64,000 nucleotides of DNA from DASPWV01 sp046726375 (GCA_046726375.1 JBKPAJ010000007.1:44196-108195), one strand, 5' to 3'; positions 44,446 to 53,972 are shown, counted from the stretch's first letter. Program-made: numbers and translations. Notes: generated by a model not told the origin, from the letters alone.

Positions 44446-46068
44446 ATGACCACTTCGAAGCCTCTCCCTGCTCGTCCGTCTCTCGAATCCCTCCGTAAAC
44501 AGGCAAAGAAGCTCGCGCGCGACATCGCCGCTGGTCACGCCGATGCGATTGCACGTGCGCGGGCACAACTGCCGAATGTGGATCTGCCCTTGAGGCAGCG
44601 CAACGCGCAACTGGTGATCGCGCGTGAGTACGGTTATGCAGGCTGGCAGGACCTCACCGCTGAAGTGAGCAAACGCCTCGGCCACGGGCTGGAGTGGGCG
44701 GCAACACAGGCTCGACGCGTCATCCACGACAACGACGTCGAACGCCTGAAAAAGCTGTTGGCTGAATACCCGGCATTGCTGTCCTGGCAAGGCAACGACT
44801 GGGACAGTCATGGCGGCCTGCTGGGAATCGCCACAGGCTCCTATGCCGACAGCTTCGACCCGGACAGAGAACAGACCTTCACCCGCGCGGCGTGTGCAGA
44901 GCTGTTGATCGACGCCGGCGCGGTCGTGATGCCATCGGTGTGCCAGGGCCTCATCGAGTCCCGCGCCAGGGGGCTGCTGCAGCTGTTTCAGCGTGAAGGC
45001 CTGCTTCCGCGTACGCTCAAATTCTTCGCGGCGCTTGGCGATCGCGACGCTGTTCGCACCGCGCTTGATGAGAACGGGAACGATCTGGCGGCCGTCAATG
45101 AAGCGTTCATCTACGCCTGCAGCTTCGAGCACGAGGCCGTGGCGTCACTCCTGCTGGAGCGATCCATCGCGCTCGATGCCGAGCTCGGCAAGCACGTCGA
45201 TGGAATCGGGGGCCGCCTCGCTTTCATCAAGTACCTCAGCGAAAATCGATCGCGGTACTTCGCGCCCGCCACAGGACCGTGGCAGATGTTTCTTATGCAG
45301 CAGGTCAAGCGCGCGGTCCACGATGGCGATCTGACGGCGTTCGTCAGCGTGTTGCAGCGTGAGCCGTGGCTGCTCGGTGAAGCAAGCGTGGAATTTCAGG
45401 CTGGGCTCATCGGGCAGGCAACGCTGAACGATCGCGGGGAATTCATCACCGCCCTTCTCGACCTCGAGCCCGCGATACTGCGGCGCCAGCCGCCGCCCCC
45501 ATCGCAAGCCATCGAATTCGCGTTCACCTACGCGACGACACAGCTCATTCCAGTACTGACCCGCATCTGGCCACTGCCGGACGATCTGCCGCATGCGGCG
45601 GGCATGGGCGACCTCTCGCGGGTGAAGCGCTGGTTCGACGAGTCCGGCGCGCCGGCGCTGGGCGATGTCGAGAATCACTACCCCTCCAGTCCATACATGC
45701 CGACGAACCGGGTCGAGGAATATGCACGCCAGTGGGGCACGCCAAGCGAGCAGCGTGTTCTCGATACGGCGTTCGCCTGGTCCGTCATCAACCGCCACTT
45801 CGACGTGGCGGACTTCCTCCTCGAACACGGCGCCGATATCAACACCAATTGGAACTCCCATGAGCCGGCGAGCATCCTGCACCATCTGGTCTTTGAGGAC
45901 AACTACGAGTCGATGCGATTCCTCATCGACCGGGGCATCGACCTGACCATCAAGGACTACCGTTGGAACAGCACTGCACGGGGTTGGGCGTCATACGGAA
46001 AGAACGACCAGAAGATGGCTCAGTGGCTGGAGCAGGCGGAACGGCAGCGGGAGCAGGGAGCACGATGA
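44446..46068 (+). CDS. Large ankyrin-type repeat protein
   Basis: 540-aa cytoplasmic protein. Residues 1-75 form a helical lead segment common to this family (SLESLRKQAKKLARDI, LVIAREYGYAGWQDL). The rest has degenerate ankyrin-like repeats, clearest near residues 90-120 and 440-520 (FDVADFLLEHGADINTNW, ESMRFLIDRGIDLT). Such proteins mediate protein-protein contacts. An ideal AAAGGAGG site lies 5 nt before the ATG. No partner gene is adjacent. Confidence 0.82.
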   Translation: MTTSKPLPARPSLESLRKQAKKLARDIAAGHADAIARARAQLPNVDLPLRQRNAQLVIAREYGYAGWQDLTAEVSKRLGHGLEWAATQARRVIHDNDVERLKKLLAEYPALLSWQGNDWDSHGGLLGIATGSYADSFDPDREQTFTRAACAELLIDAGAVVMPSVCQGLIESRARGLLQLFQREGLLPRTLKFFAALGDRDAVRTALDENGNDLAAVNEAFIYACSFEHEAVASLLLERSIALDAELGKHVDGIGGRLAFIKYLSENRSRYFAPATGPWQMFLMQQVKRAVHDGDLTAFVSVLQREPWLLGEASVEFQAGLIGQATLNDRGEFITALLDLEPAILRRQPPPPSQAIEFAFTYATTQLIPVLTRIWPLPDDLPHAAGMGDLSRVKRWFDESGAPALGDVENHYPSSPYMPTNRVEEYARQWGTPSEQRVLDTAFAWSVINRHFDVADFLLEHGADINTNWNSHEPASILHHLVFEDNYESMRFLIDRGIDLTIKDYRWNSTARGWASYGKNDQKMAQWLEQAERQREQGAR

Positions 46069-46213
46069 GCACGCGCAGAGCACTCCTGAGCGTCTTCTGC
46101 GACCGATTCTTCGCATCTTCAAACTGCCCGGCAAGGGCTTTAGCGCATCCGGGCCGGCTTTCACCATCTTCCGGACCTCCTCCATCAATAACCGGGTCTG
46201 CCAGCAGGCACTA

Positions 46214-46248
46214 TTGGCAATCTTTGCCATACGTTGTATCCTAACGTA
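46214..46248 (+). promoter_or_regulatory. Promoter and overlapping operators of the toxin-antitoxin pair
   Basis: TTGGCA (46214-46219) and TATCCT (46237-46242) are spaced by 17 bp and form a sigma70-like promoter. Two palindromes overlap it: TGGCAA-TCT-TTGCCA (46215-46229) and TACGTT-N7-AACGTA (46230-46248). Antitoxin autorepression through such dyads is typical. Confidence 0.65.
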
Positions 46249-46265
46249 ACTGCTGCGAGATCCAG

Positions 46266-46547
46266 ATGCCAACCAGGAACATCAGCCTGACAGCCGAGCA
46301 GGATGCGTTTGTTCAAGAGGTCGTCGAAGCCGGCGAGTACCAAAATGCCAGCGAAGCTATCCGTGACGCGCTGCGCGTGCTCCGACAGCGCCGGAAAGAA
46401 GACAGCCTCAGACTGAAAGCCCTCCGCGCCCAAATCAAGATCGGCACCGATGCGCTCGAACGGGGCGATTTCACCGAGGTCGACGATGCCGATCTCGAAG
46501 GGTACCTCGAACGGTTGACGACTCCTGCCTCGAAGCGCGCGCGTTAA
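46266..46547 (+). CDS. ParD-like antitoxin (ribbon-helix-helix)
   Basis: 93-aa type II antitoxin. The N-terminal ribbon-helix-helix reads NISLTAEQDAFVQEVVEAGEYQNASEAIRDALRVL in order, matching the ParD/CC2985 group; the C-terminal half is acidic and disordered, as expected for the toxin-wrapping part. It is followed after 6 nt by a ParE-like toxin gene. It probably represses its own promoter through the palindromes upstream. Confidence 0.92.
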   Translation: MPTRNISLTAEQDAFVQEVVEAGEYQNASEAIRDALRVLRQRRKEDSLRLKALRAQIKIGTDALERGDFTEVDDADLEGYLERLTTPASKRAR

Positions 46548-46553
46548 GGCCGC

Positions 46554-46919
46554 ATGGCGCGGTTTCGTCTGGCTCGCCCCGCACGGATCGATCTGGCCAA
46601 CATCCTTGCGACGAGCGCCGAGCGGTGGGGCGCCGAGGGCCGCCAGCGGTACGCAGCCGTTCTCGCGGCTGCGATGCGACAAGTTGCGGCTGAGCCCGAC
46701 GGGCCACTTACAAGGAAGCGACCTGAACTTCGTTCAGAGCTCCGAAGCTTCCATGTTCGGTATGCACGTCCTGCTCAAGCCGCGAAGGTGCGCAGGCCGG
46801 TTCACGTTCTCTACTATCGCGTCGTCGAGGAAGGGGTGATCGAGATCATCCGCGTGCTGCATGAACGGATGGAACCGAGCCGCCATCTCGACGAATTGCC
46901 AAGCGAAGGCTACATCTGA
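46554..46919 (+). CDS. ParE/RelE-superfamily toxin
   Basis: 121-aa toxin of the ParE type. It contains ARPARIDLANILATSAERWG, a basic middle section and the C-terminal strand VHVLYYRVVEEGVIEIIRVLHERM, which carries the typical terminal Arg and HERM. Homologues poison DNA gyrase or mRNA translation; which applies is not known. The gene is intact, so the pair is probably functional. An IS remnant begins about 140 nt downstream. Confidence 0.9.
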   Translation: MARFRLARPARIDLANILATSAERWGAEGRQRYAAVLAAAMRQVAAEPDGPLTRKRPELRSELRSFHVRYARPAQAAKVRRPVHVLYYRVVEEGVIEIIRVLHERMEPSRHLDELPSEGYI

Positions 46920-47061
46920 ACCGGCAAAGCCACGCGACAGAGCTGCCGCACCTGGGCATTCCCTGACACCTGGAAGGAATTGCCGATTTCCTGCGTTCAG
47001 TACAGCGAGCGGTCTGTCACGGACTAGGAGTCTCGCGAATGACACCATCGGCAGGTGTGTT

Positions 47062-47556
47062 GAAGATGGACGAGGCGGCAACCGAGCCCACGAAGGCGCT
47101 CGCTCCATTCGGTCTCACCAGCGCGTCAAGCTCGCCCGCGGATGCGAGCAAGGCCGCCTCGCGCCCGATGTGTGGCTGCTCTGCGAACGCGACCGCGGGC
47201 TGACGCCGCGGACCCAGTACTATCTGGTCAATCTGCCGACGACCGCGTCGCTCCGCGCATTAGTGCGCGTCGCCCATCAGCGCTGGGCCATCGAGCAACA
47301 GTACCAAGAACTGAAGGACGAAATTGGGTTCGATCACGTCGAGGGCCGCACGATGCCGGCTGGCAACGCCACGTCGTGGTGACTGCGATCGCCTACGGCT
47401 TTCTTCAAAACGAGCGACGCCGTCGCGGACAGACGCATGACGGTTCCACGCGTACGCGCAGTCGTCACCGAAGTGCTGACGGCGCACTTTTCCATGACGC
47501 AGCCGCGTTACCTGAAGTGGATGCTCAAGCTTAAAGAAGTTGAGTTACGAAACTGA
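47062..47556 (+). pseudogene. Decayed IS701-type DDE transposase remnant
   Basis: The C-terminal third of a transposase in at least three frame segments. Frame one has LARGCEQGRLAPDVWLLCE, TQYYLVNLPTTASL, VRVAHQRWAIEQQYQELK and GFDHVEGRT (up to about 47370). It shifts to HVVVTAIAYGFLQNERRRR, then to VRAVVTEVLTAHF and YLKWMLKLKEVELRN before the stop at 47554. The glutamate of the DDE set is in the QQYQELK region. The N-terminal part is missing and no terminal repeats are clear. Confidence 0.75.
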
Positions 47557-48358
47557 CAAAGTAGTACTAGCAGCTACTGCCATTCGCGCATTAGTAGCAA
47601 TCCACCCACCGGCATCTTGGCGCTAGGTGCTCCTGCGCCACGCTCGGATTCCATGATTCCCAGTACGAGCGTTCCCGCACCAAACACTAAAAGAATCGCA
47701 ACCAATCACTCGCCGCTGGCGAGACAGCATCGGTTTCCACCATGGCGCGGGAAGACCCGTTCATGAACGGACACTCGGCTTGCCTGAGGTTGTGAATACC
47801 GGGTAAGGCGGCGCGCGGATGACCGAGACGCCCATTTGGCGCCGTCAGCCCAGGCCCTGACGACCGGGTCACCGGCAGCTACTGTCCTCCACACACTTCT
47901 TGACAGCGCTGTCCTACCATCGCCAGAACCATCACCCTCCGCTACCGGCGCACGTGCCGCACCGAGACTCCTACCGTTTGTGGTCTGACTGACCAACGAC
48001 CGACAATCCGCAGTGGAAGCAGCTGGTCGCAGGTTGCGCAACGACGACCACGAAAAGCGCCCGCTGGCCGTCTCCAAGATGTCTCTACGACGTGGACGGG
48101 TCGGGAGAAGCCTCACGAGAGAACGAGGGAACAGGCAGGCCGAGAAACGCCGGCAAATTCGGACGTCCTTTCCAGAGTTCACATCAAACAGTTATCGCTG
48201 TCGAGCACGTCGTCTCGATCGACATGCCGCGCACTTGCCGTGTATGACCAACGCCAGCGGGTGCCATGCCAACGCGCCGTGACTGCCGCCGAGTAGGCCG
48301 GTTCCGCGCGGCGGAAAGTGGATCATCCGGGCGGAGCGGACGCGGCGTATCCTGACAT
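47557..48358. other. 800-bp stretch without genes next to the IS remnant
   Basis: No protein of any frame resembles a known family. The sequence may be decayed mobile DNA or an untranslated region. No IS ends or tRNA-like segments were found by eye. Confidence 0.5.
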
Positions 48359-49027
48359 ATGCCCCGGGCGCTGGTTGCTCTGCTGTTCTCTGCCATCGCC
48401 GCTGTCGCCCCCGGCTGCGGCGAGGCGTCGCACGCCCAAGGCACTGGCGTGAGTCCCTTGGATCTACAGGTTCGCGCCTTCCTCGATCGGCACCGCGGCG
48501 CTTGGCGGGATCTCAACGTGCCGGAGTCGGACGGCCGTCTGCTCTATGACCTGATTCTGAAGAACCGATTCACGCGCGCCCTTGAGATCGGCACGTCGAC
48601 CGGCCACTCGGGCATCTGGATCGCCTGGGCGCTCAGCCAGACCGGCGGCCGCCTCATCACCATCGAAATCGATCCGCGGCGGCATGGCGAAGCGCTGACG
48701 AACTTCAAGGAGGCGGGCCTCTCCGCCCACGTGGACGCACGTCTTGGCGACGCGCACCAGATCGTCCCCGCGCTCGAGGGGCCGTTCGACTTCGTGTTTT
48801 CGGATGCCGACAAGGAGTGGTATACGAACTACTTCACTGCGGTGTGGCCGAAGGTGTTGCCAGGCGGCTGCTTTACCGCACACAACGTCGGGAGCGCTCG
48901 GCAACCCGGCATCCGCGAGTTCCTCGAACATCTGAAAACGGTGCGCGATGGGACGACCACGATCGACAGGACTAGTTCCGCAGGCGTCTCAATCACATGC
49001 AAGGGCGGATCACGGCAGTCGCCGTGA
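48359..49027 (+). CDS. Exported class I SAM-dependent O-methyltransferase-like protein
   Basis: 222-aa protein. The SAM-binding motif LEIGTSTGHSGIWIA and the acidic strand TIEIDPRR match catechol/caffeoyl-CoA O-methyltransferases, as does FVFSDADKEWYTNYF. Unusually, the N-terminus has a signal peptide or lipoprotein leader (LLFSAIAAVAPGC), suggesting an envelope location where SAM is normally absent. It could be a redirected or non-catalytic relative. The last 25 residues are basic and may be altered by a nearby frameshift. Confidence 0.82.
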   Translation: MPRALVALLFSAIAAVAPGCGEASHAQGTGVSPLDLQVRAFLDRHRGAWRDLNVPESDGRLLYDLILKNRFTRALEIGTSTGHSGIWIAWALSQTGGRLITIEIDPRRHGEALTNFKEAGLSAHVDARLGDAHQIVPALEGPFDFVFSDADKEWYTNYFTAVWPKVLPGGCFTAHNVGSARQPGIREFLEHLKTVRDGTTTIDRTSSAGVSITCKGGSRQSP

Positions 49028-49230
49028 TCAGGCTGGTGCGTGAATCCGACGGCAGGGCTGCAGACGACATTGTTCCGCGACAGATGCGACGGATCTTCAA
49101 TTCGGTGGAGATGCTCCACGTATGCGCCAAGGAGCATTGGAGATTGAACCCAATCTGACAACGAGGTGTCCAATACTGTCGGCGCCAACTCGAGGAACTC
49201 GATTGGCACGGCACACCGAAAGGAACTTGT

Positions 49231-49635
49231 ATGATCCGGCCAAGACTGAGACCGACGGTCGCCGTTTTGTTTCAGCTCGCAGCGGTCGATGCGGCCGGGC
49301 AGAGTGTTGCGATCAACCCCTCGGAAGTGGCGCCTTTTATCGGAACTTGGGTGTTCACCATGACGAACCCTCAGGGCTCTGAGCAGACCGTCAGAATCTG
49401 GGACAAAAATGGAGTCCTCGGCGCAAGTCTACAGGTTGAGAAATTCCCGCCGAACGACATCACCGGGATCCTCAAGGATGGTGATGTGCTCATCCTCACG
49501 ACGACGCTCCGCGAAAATGGCGCGCCGATTTGGGCGGTCATTGCGCTCACGCTCGACGGCCAAACCATGAACATGGCCCAGATGCTTCAGAGGAGCCAGA
49601 CGATCAAGCGCGGAGCAGGTCGCAGACCAGGCTAG
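49231..49635 (+). CDS. Small secreted lipocalin-like protein
   Basis: 134-aa protein with a weak signal peptide (VAVLFQLAAVDAAGQ) and a beta-rich mature part (FIGTWVFTMTNPQG, VRIWDKNGVLGASL, GDVLILTTTLREN), similar to the small lipocalin-like domains often found in secreted proteins of this group. Function unknown. The leader is less hydrophobic than usual. Confidence 0.6.
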   Translation: MIRPRLRPTVAVLFQLAAVDAAGQSVAINPSEVAPFIGTWVFTMTNPQGSEQTVRIWDKNGVLGASLQVEKFPPNDITGILKDGDVLILTTTLRENGAPIWAVIALTLDGQTMNMAQMLQRSQTIKRGAGRRPG

Positions 49636-49921
49636 ATGAGAGCGGCCCACCCGTTCGAAAGATCGAGGGGTTCCTCTGACACTCCCGACACTGTTACGAG
49701 GTTCAGTGCTGGTCGCGCTGACCGTAGTTCTCTCAACCGGAAATCTTGGGTAATCATTGAATCCTCCTTCTGCAGTGCCACTCGAGGCCACGACTGCAAT
49801 GTTGAACGCGTTTCGTGTGCACCGGCTGGTGCTCTCGGGGATGTGCACGGGAATGTCTCGTGACGTTGAACGCTGGGAGGCCGTTTGATACAAGGGGTGC
49901 GATCCGAGGAGAGGAGTGCGA

Positions 49922-50197
49922 ATGGCGAGGACGAGGCGACTGGATGGCGAGCGGCTCCGCGAGTTGGCGCGGATTGGTGCCGAGGTGACTCTCAGGCGGC
50001 TGCGCGCCGAGATTGTCGCGATCGAGCGCGCCTTCCCGGAGCTGAAGCTTCGGACCCGACGCCGGCAGGTGCGGCGCGCGTTTCGCCAGGCGTCGGCGAA
50101 AACCCGCACCATCTCAGCAGAGGCGCGCCGGGCGGTCTCCGAGCGGATGAAGCGTTACTGGGCCGAACGGCGCAAGGCCCGGGCGCGGGTCAAGTAG
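49922..50197 (+). CDS. Small basic helical protein
   Basis: 91-aa highly basic protein. Residues 55-90 (TISAEARRAVSERMKRYWAERRKA) contain the 'arrkiSerMkrYWaeRR' pattern seen in small DNA-binding modules. The ATG at 49922 follows a GAGGAG site and is preferred to a GTG two codons earlier. Probably nucleic-acid binding; no target is known. Confidence 0.55.
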   Translation: MARTRRLDGERLRELARIGAEVTLRRLRAEIVAIERAFPELKLRTRRRQVRRAFRQASAKTRTISAEARRAVSERMKRYWAERRKARARVK

Positions 50198-50730
50198 TCT
50201 TTCCGCCGCATACCGACTCGCCTGCGTCTGTCGTTCTTGACCGAGTATCGAACCTGAGTTCACGAAGCTGTATTCCGTGCGTCTGCATTGCCGTGTCCTC
50301 CGCGTGTGCGTGTCTGGGCTACTTCGCAACCTGAGGAACCCGGCGCGCACATCGCGAGGACACGTCGCGAGGCATCGGCGCGGCGAGAGAACGCGTCACG
50401 GCAGCGGTCGTGACAGGCCTGGCCTGGCGCGATGGGCGCCGCCCATTCTCCGCTGCGATGCCTTGCGCTCCGCCATCGGCGCCGCATCGGTACCGAACGG
50501 GCGCAGACGTCGCCATTGGCTGAGGAAATGATTTGTGACGTTGACAGATGCGCCGCGCGGGGGCGATCCGCGACGTTTTCACTTGCATTTGCTCCAGCTT
50601 GTGAACAATTTCGGCGAATGAGCACGTCTGGATGAATTGAGGGTCTGTCTTTCCGGCGAGCATGCGGCGGTGGCCGCCGATCGTTGCCCGCGTGATAGCA
50701 TCCACGCGGGCAAGCAGAGAGCTCACGCTG
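50198..50730. other. Non-coding stretch before the sugar-acid cluster
   Basis: About 530 bp with only shadow frames. It presumably includes the promoter of the KDPG aldolase gene, but no clear box is seen. Confidence 0.45.
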
Positions 50731-51399
50731 ATGACGACGAGAGCGGTGCGTCGACGTGAAGAGGTTGTGCGCGCCATTGAGGAATGTGGTGTCGTCGCGA
50801 TCATCCGGATCCAGGATGCCGCGCGAGTGCCGGCGGTAGCTCGAGCCCTGGCCGATGGCGGTGTGCGAGCGCTGGAGGTCACGATGACGGTGCCGGGCGC
50901 GGTCGAGGTCATCCAGTCGCTGTCCGCCGCGTTGTCCGATGACATCCTGCTCGGCGCCGGCACCGTGCTCGATTCGGCGACCGCAGAGAAAGTGATCGCC
51001 GCGGGCGCGCGATTTGTTGTCGCGCCGACCTTTAGTCCTGACACCATTCGCGCTTGCCACGAACGAGATGTTCCGGTCATGCCGGGCTGTCTCACTCCAA
51101 CGGAAATGCTGCGCGCATGGGAGATTGGCGCCGACATCATCAAGGTCTTCCCGGCAACAGCCCTGGGGCCCGGCTACTTGAAAGACATCCGCGCTCCGCT
51201 GCCGCAGCTCAAGCTCATGCCCACAGGCGGGGTGACACCAGACAACGCAGGTGAGTGGATCCGGGCGGGCGCCATCGCGGTGGGCATCGGCTCGGCGCTC
51301 ACCGATGCAAACGCGATCGCGGCAGGCGACTACGCGCGCGTCGAAGCTGCAGCGCGACGTGTCATCGCAAATGTGCAAGCGGCTCGCGCCGCGAGCTAA
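50731..51399 (+). CDS. KDPG/KHG aldolase (Eda/DgaF family)
   Basis: 222-aa class I aldolase of the 2-keto-3-deoxy-6-phosphogluconate type, splitting KDPG into pyruvate and glyceraldehyde-3-phosphate. The Schiff-base Lys is K138 in DIIKVFPA and the catalytic Glu is E49 in ALEVTM; LMPTGGV is the phosphate-binding loop. ATG at 50731 gives a standard length. The gene is 21 nt before a sugar kinase gene, so they form an operon that channels keto-deoxy sugar acids into glycolysis. Confidence 0.92.
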   Translation: MTTRAVRRREEVVRAIEECGVVAIIRIQDAARVPAVARALADGGVRALEVTMTVPGAVEVIQSLSAALSDDILLGAGTVLDSATAEKVIAAGARFVVAPTFSPDTIRACHERDVPVMPGCLTPTEMLRAWEIGADIIKVFPATALGPGYLKDIRAPLPQLKLMPTGGVTPDNAGEWIRAGAIAVGIGSALTDANAIAAGDYARVEAAARRVIANVQAARAAS

Positions 51400-51420
51400 T
51401 CTCTTCTGTCGTCCGATCTA

Positions 51421-52449
51421 GTGCCCAACGTTGTCACGTTCGGCGAACTGATGTTGCGGCTCACCCCGCCGGGATACGAGCGGTTCTTGCAGTCGCCGAT
51501 ATTCCGCGCAACCTTCGGCGGAGCAGAAGCGAATGTCGCGGTCAGCCTCGCGAACTTCGGCATCGAAAGCCATTACGTCACACGGCTGCCGTCACACGAC
51601 ATCGGCACGGCAGCCGTGCGGGCGCTCCAGGCTGAAGGTGTTCGCACCGATTACATCCTGCGAGGCGGCGACCGCATCGGCGTGTATTTCACCGAGGTCG
51701 GTGCCAGTCAGCGGCCGTCGTCGGTGATCTACGACCGCGCTCGCTCTGCGATCAGCGAAATGGAACCCGGGTCCGTGCCGTGGACCGAGGTGCTCTCCAC
51801 CGCCAGCTGGTTCCACTGCACCGGTATCACGCCGGCGCTCGGGCCAAAGGCGACGGCCTGCACACGCGAGGCGCTCGAGTGTGCGAAAGCGCTCGGCGTG
51901 CCAGTGAGCATCGATCTCAACTATCGCCGTAAGCTGTGGTCGGAGGTGGAAGCACAGCGCGTCATACGGCCGCTCATGGCGCTGATCGACCTGGTGATTG
52001 CCAACGAGGAGGACATTCAGTCAGTGCTCGGATTGACCGTGCCTGGCGCTGACGTGACGCAGGGGGTGCTGCATGTCGACGGCTATCGCGACGTTGCCGA
52101 ACGAGTCTCGCGCGAGTTCGGCGTCTCACGAGTGGCTATTACACTGCGGGAAAGTCGCTCCGCGAGCCAGAACGGGTGGAGCGCCGTGTTGTTCGAGGCG
52201 ACCAGTGGCGTGTTTCACCAAGGCCAGCGCTATGACGTCACCGTCATTGATCGACTCGGCGCAGGCGATAGCTTTGCGGCCGGGCTGATTTACGGACTCA
52301 TTACAGGTCGGCCGGCCGACGCCGCCCTACGGTTTGCCGTCGCGGCCAGCGCGCTCAAACACACGATCCCCGGCGACTTCAATCGCACAACGGTGGCCGA
52401 AGTCGATCGACTGGCCGCAGGCGACGCGAGCGGTCGCGTACAGCGTTAA
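51421..52449 (+). CDS. PfkB-family sugar kinase, KDG kinase-like
   Basis: 342-aa ribokinase-family kinase. The N-terminal substrate segment (FGELMLRLTPPGYERFLQ, TFGGAEANVAVSLANFG) and the ATP/active-site motif RLGAGDSFAAGL with the catalytic Asp are complete. The N-terminal signature is typical of 2-keto-3-deoxygluconate kinase, which makes KDPG for the aldolase upstream. GTG start. Other sugar specificities are possible. Confidence 0.88.
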   Translation: MPNVVTFGELMLRLTPPGYERFLQSPIFRATFGGAEANVAVSLANFGIESHYVTRLPSHDIGTAAVRALQAEGVRTDYILRGGDRIGVYFTEVGASQRPSSVIYDRARSAISEMEPGSVPWTEVLSTASWFHCTGITPALGPKATACTREALECAKALGVPVSIDLNYRRKLWSEVEAQRVIRPLMALIDLVIANEEDIQSVLGLTVPGADVTQGVLHVDGYRDVAERVSREFGVSRVAITLRESRSASQNGWSAVLFEATSGVFHQGQRYDVTVIDRLGAGDSFAAGLIYGLITGRPADAALRFAVAASALKHTIPGDFNRTTVAEVDRLAAGDASGRVQR

Positions 52450-52575
52450 CGGCTCCGACACGCAAACCCTGCGTCCGGAGTGGCAAGGTTTCGTGACCAA
52501 AGCGACTCCGATCGCACTGCATCATCGGCGTCAAATGCGTCCACCGTGTTGGCAAACCCGGAACTGAGGGAACCG

Positions 52576-53829
52576 CTATTGCGGTGTCGACCCGCGCCCT
52601 GTTGCCGGCAACCTTTCCCATGGGACGCTGGCCAGGCCGTTGAGGTCGTACACCACGGCGCCGTCCCGTACCGTCAATTCGCAGGTGAGTCTTTGAGTGC
52701 CATCGAGACGTCCACCGAGTTGATCGAGAAATCCGAACTTGCCCTTCTCGAGGCGCAGCACGGCGACATCCGCTGGCGCTCCGACAGAGAGATGGCCGAG
52801 TTGTTCGAGCTTGATCTCCCTTGCCGGGTTCCAGGTCGAACGGACCACGACGTCCTTGAGCGGCATGCCGAGCGCCAGGAACTTGCTCATCACGTTGACC
52901 ATGTCCTTCATTCCGGCGTTCATGCTGCTGGTGTGCAGGTCGGTTGAGAGCGAGTCCGGATAGAAGCCCTCCTTGAACGCCTGCACGGCCATGCGGAACC
53001 TGAAGCTCCCGCCGCCATGACCGACGTCGAAAATGATGCCCCTCTTCTGAGCGGCAATCATCGCCGGATTCACTTTGCCGTCGAGAAGCTCCATGCGTCC
53101 GCCGCCGGCATACGCGTGTGTGTAGATGTCACCGGGCCGGAAGTACTTTTCGAACAGCTCTCTGATCGTTCGGACGCGCGCGCTACCGAAGTCGACCATG
53201 ACGGGGATGTCCGCCATCTTGCCCGCCTCTTCCGCCTGAATGTATGGATGCCACTCCGGTCCGTTGAAGTGCGCGCTCTTGACTCCCACGATCACGCCTT
53301 TGTGCTTCAGTGCGATTTCGCCGGTCGGCTTGCCCTCCATATCCGCCATGTTCTGCTCGATTGTCTCGCCGCCCATGCCGTTGCCGACGATGTTCAGGAA
53401 GGCGACCACGCGCGTTTTCGACTTGTCGATGATGCGGGCCTTGAAGTCGTCGAAATTCCGCCACCCGGAACTGCCGGCGTCGGCCACGGTCGTCGTGCAG
53501 CTCCTGAGCGTGAAGCCGTCTGGAGGCACGCTCAGCGCGCCACGGGAATAGCTTGTTCCCTCGCCCGTATAGACATGGACGTGGATGTCCACGAGACCGG
53601 GCGTCACGTACAGACCCGTGGCACTGACGGTTTTCGTCGCCTGCGATTCCGCGATATTCGCTCCGACCGCGGCGATCTTGCCGTCCTTGATGGCGACGTC
53701 ACGCACGGCATCGATGCCGTTGCGACCGTCGATGAGATGTCCGCCTTTGAGCAGAAGATCGTACGGGGCCTGCGCGTGTCCAACGGTCACGAAGCCCAAT
53801 GCGAGCACTATGAATGCTGCGCGTTTCAT
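52576..53829 (-). CDS. Exported amidohydrolase/deacetylase-family metallohydrolase (copy A)
   Basis: 417-aa metallohydrolase with a signal peptide ending GHAQ. Metal ligands visible: HxH in DIHVHVY (83, 85), the Lys region VGVKSAHF, THAYAG, VGHGGGSF and the Asp in STDLHTSSMN. This matches the amidohydrolase/deacetylase group (EF0837-like) found beside DgaE/SelA-like enzymes and KDPG aldolases in other bacteria, where members are cytoplasmic. Start ATG at 53829 follows a GGAGGA site. It diverges from a paralogue; the substrate may be an N-acylated sugar acid or amino acid, which is inference. Confidence 0.88.
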   Translation of the reverse strand: MKRAAFIVLALGFVTVGHAQAPYDLLLKGGHLIDGRNGIDAVRDVAIKDGKIAAVGANIAESQATKTVSATGLYVTPGLVDIHVHVYTGEGTSYSRGALSVPPDGFTLRSCTTTVADAGSSGWRNFDDFKARIIDKSKTRVVAFLNIVGNGMGGETIEQNMADMEGKPTGEIALKHKGVIVGVKSAHFNGPEWHPYIQAEEAGKMADIPVMVDFGSARVRTIRELFEKYFRPGDIYTHAYAGGGRMELLDGKVNPAMIAAQKRGIIFDVGHGGGSFRFRMAVQAFKEGFYPDSLSTDLHTSSMNAGMKDMVNVMSKFLALGMPLKDVVVRSTWNPAREIKLEQLGHLSVGAPADVAVLRLEKGKFGFLDQLGGRLDGTQRLTCELTVRDGAVVYDLNGLASVPWERLPATGRGSTPQ

Positions 53830-53938
53830 CGTGTCCTCCTCCAACCGGCCCGAGTGCTCCCCTCGTATACAGGGAAATCGCAGGCATGTCCAGGCGGCGG
53901 CCTTGCCTCGCCGACTCGCCGCGGCTATTCTCTCGCTG

Positions 53939-53952
53939 GTTCGAAATCGAAC
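53939..53952. promoter_or_regulatory. Palindrome between the divergent amidohydrolase genes
   Basis: GTTCGA-AA-TCGAAC, perfect 6-bp arms, 20 nt before the copy B start codon, within the 143-bp divergent intergenic region. A GGAGG ribosome-binding site follows. A candidate operator controlling both genes; it resembles GTTCAAAAATCGAAC at 30476-30490. Confidence 0.5.
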
Positions 53953-53972
53953 TCGTTGAAGGAGGCTCGTTG

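Noticed and set aside
46861..47382. Intact gene downstream of the toxin
   Set aside because: Its first part overlaps the toxin gene out of frame and its last part is only one segment of a frameshifted transposase.
47557..48358. IS ends or attachment sites near the transposase remnant
   Set aside because: No convincing pair of terminal inverted repeats or target duplication could be matched by eye.
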